Source: CAYXDO01 sp964463485
GTDB lineage: Bacteria; Myxococcota; Kuafuiibacteriia; Kuafuiibacteriales; Kuafuiibacteriaceae
Direction: 5' to 3'
Length of the DNA stretch: 18,165 bases
NCBI GenBank assembly: GCA_964463485.1
Contig: CAYXDO010000202.1
Span: 1 to 18,165 of the forward strand
Part shown: positions 14,605 through 18,165 of the stretch, piece by piece
Layout: every line of letters starts with the position of its first letter
How positions within the stretch are numbered: the stretch's first letter is position 1
Position numbers and translations under genes: made by a program
The notes under the pieces: generated by a model
Databases searched by the model: none
The model's input: the letters and a program-made list of their open reading frames with translations, nothing else
Told to the model about the DNA's origin: nothing

Positions 14605-15471
14605 ATGGTACGAGGGTTGTCGCAGGCGCGGCCCGATGAGGAGCTCGATCCTCGGATCCGAGTCGCCTTCTCGGGTGAGTCTCGGGAATGGGCTCGTCTG
14701 CGGACCGGCACCGATCCAGCGTGGGCGGCCGAATATTTCGCCCGGTTTTTTCACCGCCCGCTGAGTCGGAAGCTCGGAGCGCTCGGACAGCTCGACGCGC
14801 TCGAGTGCGCGTCTGGGTATGGCCTGAACGCGATCTCCTTCGTGTTGTCGGGCGGCCGATCGGTGAGAGGGTTCGATCTGACGCCGGAGCGTGTGGACTT
14901 TGCGAACGAGCTCGCCGAGCGGCTCGGGCTTGGCGATCGAGCACACTTCGAGGTCGCAGACATCTTTCGGTTGCCCGAGCTCAGGGCGTCGGTCGTATTC
15001 ACGCTGCAGACCCTCGAGCACATCCCCCGGCCGCTCGAGGCGCTCGCGGGCCTCGCGGAGCGCGCCGAGCGCGCGGTCGTGCTCAGCACGCCCAACCGAC
15101 TCTTCGTACGAGATGGTCACGACACGGGCTTGTTCTTTGCGCACTGGCTCCCCGACGAGCTCCGAGCTCGGTACGCCCAACTCAGGGGAGCGCCTCATCA
15201 TCAACTCTGCCATTTCCTGTCGCCCGGTGAGATTACGGAGACGCTGAGCGAGTTTGCGCTCGTCACGCGGACCTACAACTTCGACACGCTCGATGAGTGG
15301 CTGTCGCAGTACCCTTGTTATTTTCCGTACGGCGCAGGCGGCGGGACCTGGCTGCCTGCGCGAGCCACGACGAGGCGTTGGCGGGCCGCGGCCGCCGTGG
15401 TCAGGGTGTTTGGAGCGAACGCGAGGCTTCTCGCGCCGATGAATGAAGGAATCTACGTACGCAGATCGTGA
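14605..15471 (+). CDS. Class I SAM-dependent methyltransferase
   Basis: A 288-residue soluble enzyme. SAM motif I is LDALECASGYGLNAISF (63-79), the ribose-binding acidic residue is D91 in RGFDLTPE, D119 sits in FEVADIF, and the motif IV-like segment is VVFTLQTLEHIPRPL (130-144), followed by VVLSTPNR. This is the Methyltransf_11/23 type, which acts on small molecules, sugars or lipids; the acceptor cannot be predicted. The ATG at 14605 has no strong ribosome site. It is divergent from the Nudix operon (133 bp gap) and convergent with the ABC ATPase gene (35 bp gap, no clear terminator hairpin). Confidence 0.82.
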   Translation: MVRGLSQARPDEELDPRIRVAFSGESREWARLRTGTDPAWAAEYFARFFHRPLSRKLGALGQLDALECASGYGLNAISFVLSGGRSVRGFDLTPERVDFANELAERLGLGDRAHFEVADIFRLPELRASVVFTLQTLEHIPRPLEALAGLAERAERAVVLSTPNRLFVRDGHDTGLFFAHWLPDELRARYAQLRGAPHHQLCHFLSPGEITETLSEFALVTRTYNFDTLDEWLSQYPCYFPYGAGGGTWLPARATTRRWRAAAAVVRVFGANARLLAPMNEGIYVRRS

Positions 15472-15506
15472 TCGAGTTTCCGAATCCTTCGAATCCAAAT
15501 CCCCAC

Positions 15507-16409
15507 TCAGGCGTTCGGAGCTTCGGCGACGAGCTCCAGGAACGCGTCCTCGAGGCTCGCGGGAACCAAGGCCACGTCCTGGGCCCCGACGGTCCGGCCA
15601 AGCTCCGTGAGCTCGGCGTCACTCACCTTGGGCAGCACGGCCACCCACTCTCGGCGGCCACGCTCGACGCGCGACGCCCCGGGAATGACGAGCTCGTCTG
15701 GCGGGGGCTGGGCAAAGAGAAAGCTCACCCGGGAGAAACGACCGCAAATCTCCGGCAGAGACCCTTCGGCCAGCACCTTGCCATGGCTGACCACGACCGC
15801 TCGATCGCAGATCCGCTCCACGTCCGAGAGGATATGGGTCGAAAACAACACCGTGCGGTCGGGGCGCGCACGTACCAAATCCAGGAGGGCGACGAGCAAC
15901 TCACGACGGACCACGGGGTCGAGACCCGAGGTCGGCTCATCGAGCAAGAGCACCTCCGGCTGGTGAGAGAACGCCACCGCGATCATCAGCTTGGCGACCT
16001 CGCCGCGAGACATACCTCGAATCTTGCGGTCGAGCGGCACGCGAAGCACCTCGACGATGCGCTTGCAATCCTCGGAGCTCCAATTGGAGAAGACGTCGGC
16101 GGTGAATTCGAGGAGCGCGGCGCCGGTCATCCACTTCGGCGGATCGTGTTTTTCGGGCACATAACCCACGCGGCTCTTGATTTCGATGGGGTTCGCTTCC
16201 GGGTCCAGACCCAGGACCCGAACCGAGCCCCGATCGGGGATGTCGAGGCCCATGAGCAACCGCAGCGCGGTCGTCTTTCCGGCGCCGTTGGTGCCGACCA
16301 GACCGCAAATCGAACCCCTCGGCACACTCACACTCAAACCGTCCAGGGCCTGAGTACGTTTGAATCGACGGCTCACCGAGCAGAGCTCGATCGGAGCGCT
16401 TTCACTCAT
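15507..16409 (-). CDS. ABC transporter ATP-binding protein (export type, YtrB-like)
   Basis: A 300-residue ATPase. Walker A is GTNGAGKTT (39-47), the signature is a variant MSRGE in place of LSGGQ, Walker B is VLLLDEPTSGLDP, and the H-loop is STHILSD. The C-terminal 70 residues form the accessory domain usual in ATPases that pair with two-part export permeases. The ATG at 16409 lies inside the end of the GntR gene (8-bp ATGAGTGA overlap) with GGAGGGG just upstream; the longer frame to 16832 is a shadow of that regulator. No permease gene follows in the window, since the next gene is convergent, so the membrane partner must be encoded elsewhere. Confidence 0.88.
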   Translation of the reverse strand: MSESAPIELCSVSRRFKRTQALDGLSVSVPRGSICGLVGTNGAGKTTALRLLMGLDIPDRGSVRVLGLDPEANPIEIKSRVGYVPEKHDPPKWMTGAALLEFTADVFSNWSSEDCKRIVEVLRVPLDRKIRGMSRGEVAKLMIAVAFSHQPEVLLLDEPTSGLDPVVRRELLVALLDLVRARPDRTVLFSTHILSDVERICDRAVVVSHGKVLAEGSLPEICGRFSRVSFLFAQPPPDELVIPGASRVERGRREWVAVLPKVSDAELTELGRTVGAQDVALVPASLEDAFLELVAEAPNA

Positions 16410-16755
16410 CGTTCCCCTCCAAACTTCGGATGAGCGCCTCGAGGTGAGCGCTGATTTCGCTCTTCGAGCAGCCGGCATTGACGAGGCGCGACACGGCCGT
16501 TTGGAGCTCGAGCGCCCAGTCGGCCACGAGCGTCGAGCGTGCGATAGGAGCGCACTCCGCTGTGAGCAAATATCGATCGTCACCGAAGTCCAAGAGCGCG
16601 CCCGCCTCGATGAGTCCTTGGAGCACCTCACGGACGCGCACGGGGCTGGCGACCCGAGTGCGCGCGAGCTCGGCCGCGGAGAGCTCGTCGCCGGACACGA
16701 TGGCTCCCACGGCGATCCGAGTGAGGATTTCGTGGCGCAGATCTTCGATGCGCAC
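16402..16755 (-). CDS. GntR-family transcriptional regulator, YtrA type
   Basis: A short regulator with a winged helix (HEILTRIAVGAIVSGDELSA, ELARTRVASPVRVREVLQGL, then IEAGALLDF) and a short helical tail (VSRLVNAGCSKSEISAHLEA, LIRSLE), the plan of YtrA-type GntR proteins, which repress a neighbouring ABC export operon. The family fit plus the 8-bp overlap with the ATPase gene makes that its likely target. The start is uncertain. GTG at 16755 gives 117 residues but loses the first about 10 residues of the family pattern (EFALVLGPDFGPNR). The only other in-frame start is ATG at 17007, which would overlap the radical SAM gene by 122 bp and add low-complexity Arg/Ser-rich sequence. A rare start codon between these is possible. 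Confidence 0.7.
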   Translation of the reverse strand: MRIEDLRHEILTRIAVGAIVSGDELSAAELARTRVASPVRVREVLQGLIEAGALLDFGDDRYLLTAECAPIARSTLVADWALELQTAVSRLVNAGCSKSEISAHLEALIRSLEGNDE

Positions 16756-16885
16756 GAGGCGATTCGGCCCGAAGTCCGGCCCGAGGACAAGAGCGAATTC
16801 GAGCCGCTCTGGCGCTTGCTCGCGGAAGGCAAGGGGCCATCGGTTGTCTCGTCGTCGAGGTCGCTCGGGTCGACTGACGACGGAC

Positions 16886-18165
16886 CTACGCGCAGACGTC
16901 CGGAGTGGGCGCGCGCTGTAGCAATCGCTCGTAGTGGCGGGGGGCCCGACGGGCGAGCTCGGCGAGGAAAGCCACCCCGATCTCGTAGGTCGCGCGCCGA
17001 ATCTCACATTCCTCGCTGGCGCAGGCGAACTGCCAGCGATTTTCGCTCACGCTGTGGTTCTGAATGAAGCAACCGCCCGAGCAAAGGTACCGAAGCCAGC
17101 AGTCCGTGCACTCTTCCGCCGGGGCGAGAGCCCGCTTCGCAGCGGCCCGCAGGGCAACGGTATTCGAGATTCCGGTGAGCACATCACCCAGCCGCAGGTG
17201 CTCGTGCGCCACACCCTCGGCGCATGAGTAGATGCCGCCGTCCGTGGAAAAGGCCAACGAAGTGCCGCGATGAACGGAGCAGCTTGCCGCGTGGAGAGTA
17301 CCGAGGGTGCGGCCCAAGAGGGAGCCGAAGAAGCCATCGATGCAAGCTTGCTGACTCTCTGGCAGCGCTGCGAGGTACTCGACGTAGAACTGGGCGAAAG
17401 CCTGGACCTCTTCGCGGATCCGCCGAACTTTCTCTGCTGGCGGCCAAGCCATACGCGGGTCCGGGAGCTCACTGGGTCCCCCAAAGGACCATGCGACCTC
17501 GATGTCGAGGACACCAAGAGCGCGGATCGCCTCGAATGTTTCGATCCAGGAGCGAGCGCCTGGGGCCAAGGTGGCTCGCACGCGGGGCGGTCGGCCTGTG
17601 AGCTCTGTGTAGCGGCGGAGGCCTCTCGTCACTCGATCGAAGCTCGGTCCTCCGCCCTGGAAGGGACGGTTTCGGTCGTGAGTCTCGCGGTCCCCGTCGA
17701 GGCTCACCAGCACGTCGACGTCGTGGTCGGCCAACAAGTGGATGGCGCGATCTTCGAGGAGGGTACCGTTGGTGTTGATCGAGAACGTAAACGGCTTGCC
17801 AGCCTCAGAGCTGCGTTCGCGCGCGTATTCGAGGATCTCGCGCACGCGGTCCAAGTGCATGAGCGGCTCTCCTCCGAAGAGGAGGATTGAGACAGCGCTC
17901 CTTCCTTGAGCGACGAGAAAGTCGATGACTGCACGCCCGGTCGCCGAGGTGATCGAAGCCGGGGCCCGCCCAAAGGTTCCCTGAGCGTTCCAGCAGTATC
18001 CGCAACGCAGGTTGCAGCTCGCGGACACATAGAGGCTGGCCGTTTGGCAAGGTTCGACGTAGCCGGCCTCGAGGCGCTCGAGCTCTTCCCTGATCCGAGC
18101 TCGCTCGGGTGCGTGGCTAGGCGCCGGGCTCCGATGTACTGGATTCGTTCCAGCTCTCTCTGATT
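16886..18165 (-). CDS. Radical SAM/SPASM domain enzyme (5' end outside the window)
   Basis: The frame is open from the right edge to the stop at 16886. The radical SAM cluster motif is CNLRCGYC, preceded by the strand TASLYVSA, and LLFGGEPLM and INTNG follow. Numbering from the GTG at 18028, the SPASM cysteines are C250-x13-G264-x4-C269, then C307-x2-C310-x5-C316-x3-C320 and later CASEEC, the full consensus for two auxiliary [4Fe-4S] clusters. The GTG at 18028 would remove the first strand, so the true start lies further right, beyond the window. Enzymes of this class mature ribosomal peptides, activate sulfatases or make peptide cofactors; no precursor peptide is seen here. A GntR regulator and an ABC ATPase follow on the same strand. 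Confidence 0.88.
   Translation of the reverse strand, partial: SERAGTNPVHRSPAPSHAPERARIREELERLEAGYVEPCQTASLYVSASCNLRCGYCWNAQGTFGRAPASITSATGRAVIDFLVAQGRSAVSILLFGGEPLMHLDRVREILEYARERSSEAGKPFTFSINTNGTLLEDRAIHLLADHDVDVLVSLDGDRETHDRNRPFQGGGPSFDRVTRGLRRYTELTGRPPRVRATLAPGARSWIETFEAIRALGVLDIEVAWSFGGPSELPDPRMAWPPAEKVRRIREEVQAFAQFYVEYLAALPESQQACIDGFFGSLLGRTLGTLHAASCSVHRGTSLAFSTDGGIYSCAEGVAHEHLRLGDVLTGISNTVALRAAAKRALAPAEECTDCWLRYLCSGGCFIQNHSVSENRWQFACASEECEIRRATYEIGVAFLAELARRAPRHYERLLQRAPTPDVCA

Noticed and set aside
14587..15498. 303-codon minus-strand frame opposite the methyltransferase
   Set aside because: Low-complexity composition, with the SAM-binding motifs on the plus strand.
16755..17007. N-terminal extension of the GntR regulator to the ATG at 17007
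   Set aside because: It would overlap the radical SAM gene by 122 bp and adds Arg/Ser/Pro-rich sequence typical of a shadow frame; only about the last 15 residues before 16755 look like the family.

Overview
The window is GC-rich, densely coded bacterial DNA. Several traits fit a myxobacterium (inference, not proven). These are small secreted Cys-rich proteins ending in a short hydrophobic stretch plus an Arg cluster (MYXO-CTERM-like), a very large NHL/YD-repeat surface protein, frequent GTG/TTG starts, and 4-bp gene overlaps. I saw no rRNA, tRNA, CRISPR array, transposase or phage gene.

Region 1 (about 1-7080, minus strand) is the unusual part. A promoter, Shine-Dalgarno site and ATG at 7025 open a lipoprotein signal peptide. 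A run of nine C (coding strand) interrupts the frame, and a bead of about 300 residues follows in another frame. The frame shifts again near 6130 into a 1212-residue protein with NHL repeats, an inserted beta-sandwich-like stretch, YD/RHS-like repeats, a fungalysin/thermolysin-type propeptide-like stretch and an HEYGH zinc-metallopeptidase domain. I read 7025->2496 as one ancestral surface protease gene cut by two opposite frameshifts (phase variation, decay or base-calling error). Downstream, a module made of the protease C-terminal tail plus a small secreted, membrane-anchored Cys-rich protein is repeated in tandem: tail C + small protein B, tail B + small protein A, and tail A running off the left edge. 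Substitutions between tails are mostly synonymous. The layout resembles orphan C-terminal-tip/immunity arrays of polymorphic toxins, but that role is a hypothesis.

Region 2 (7026-8350) holds a 308-bp non-coding gap with a 20-bp direct repeat, then a lone nucleoside/sugar-type (BMP family) ABC permease, divergent from the next group.

Region 3 (8351-12377, plus strand) is a GNAT-like acyltransferase with a 12-bp repeat in its N-terminus, then a TPR protein translationally coupled to an RNase II/R-family exonuclease.

Region 4 (14471->12308, minus) is a tight three-gene operon with GTGA overlaps: NrtR-like Nudix regulator, fatty acid hydroxylase/sterol desaturase-family membrane protein, and spermidine-synthase-like protein. 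Its last gene overlaps the exonuclease gene tail to tail. A SAM methyltransferase (14605-15471) is transcribed divergently from it.

Region 5 (18165->15507, minus) is a radical SAM/SPASM enzyme (5' end outside the window), a YtrA-type GntR regulator and an ABC ATPase without a permease in the window.
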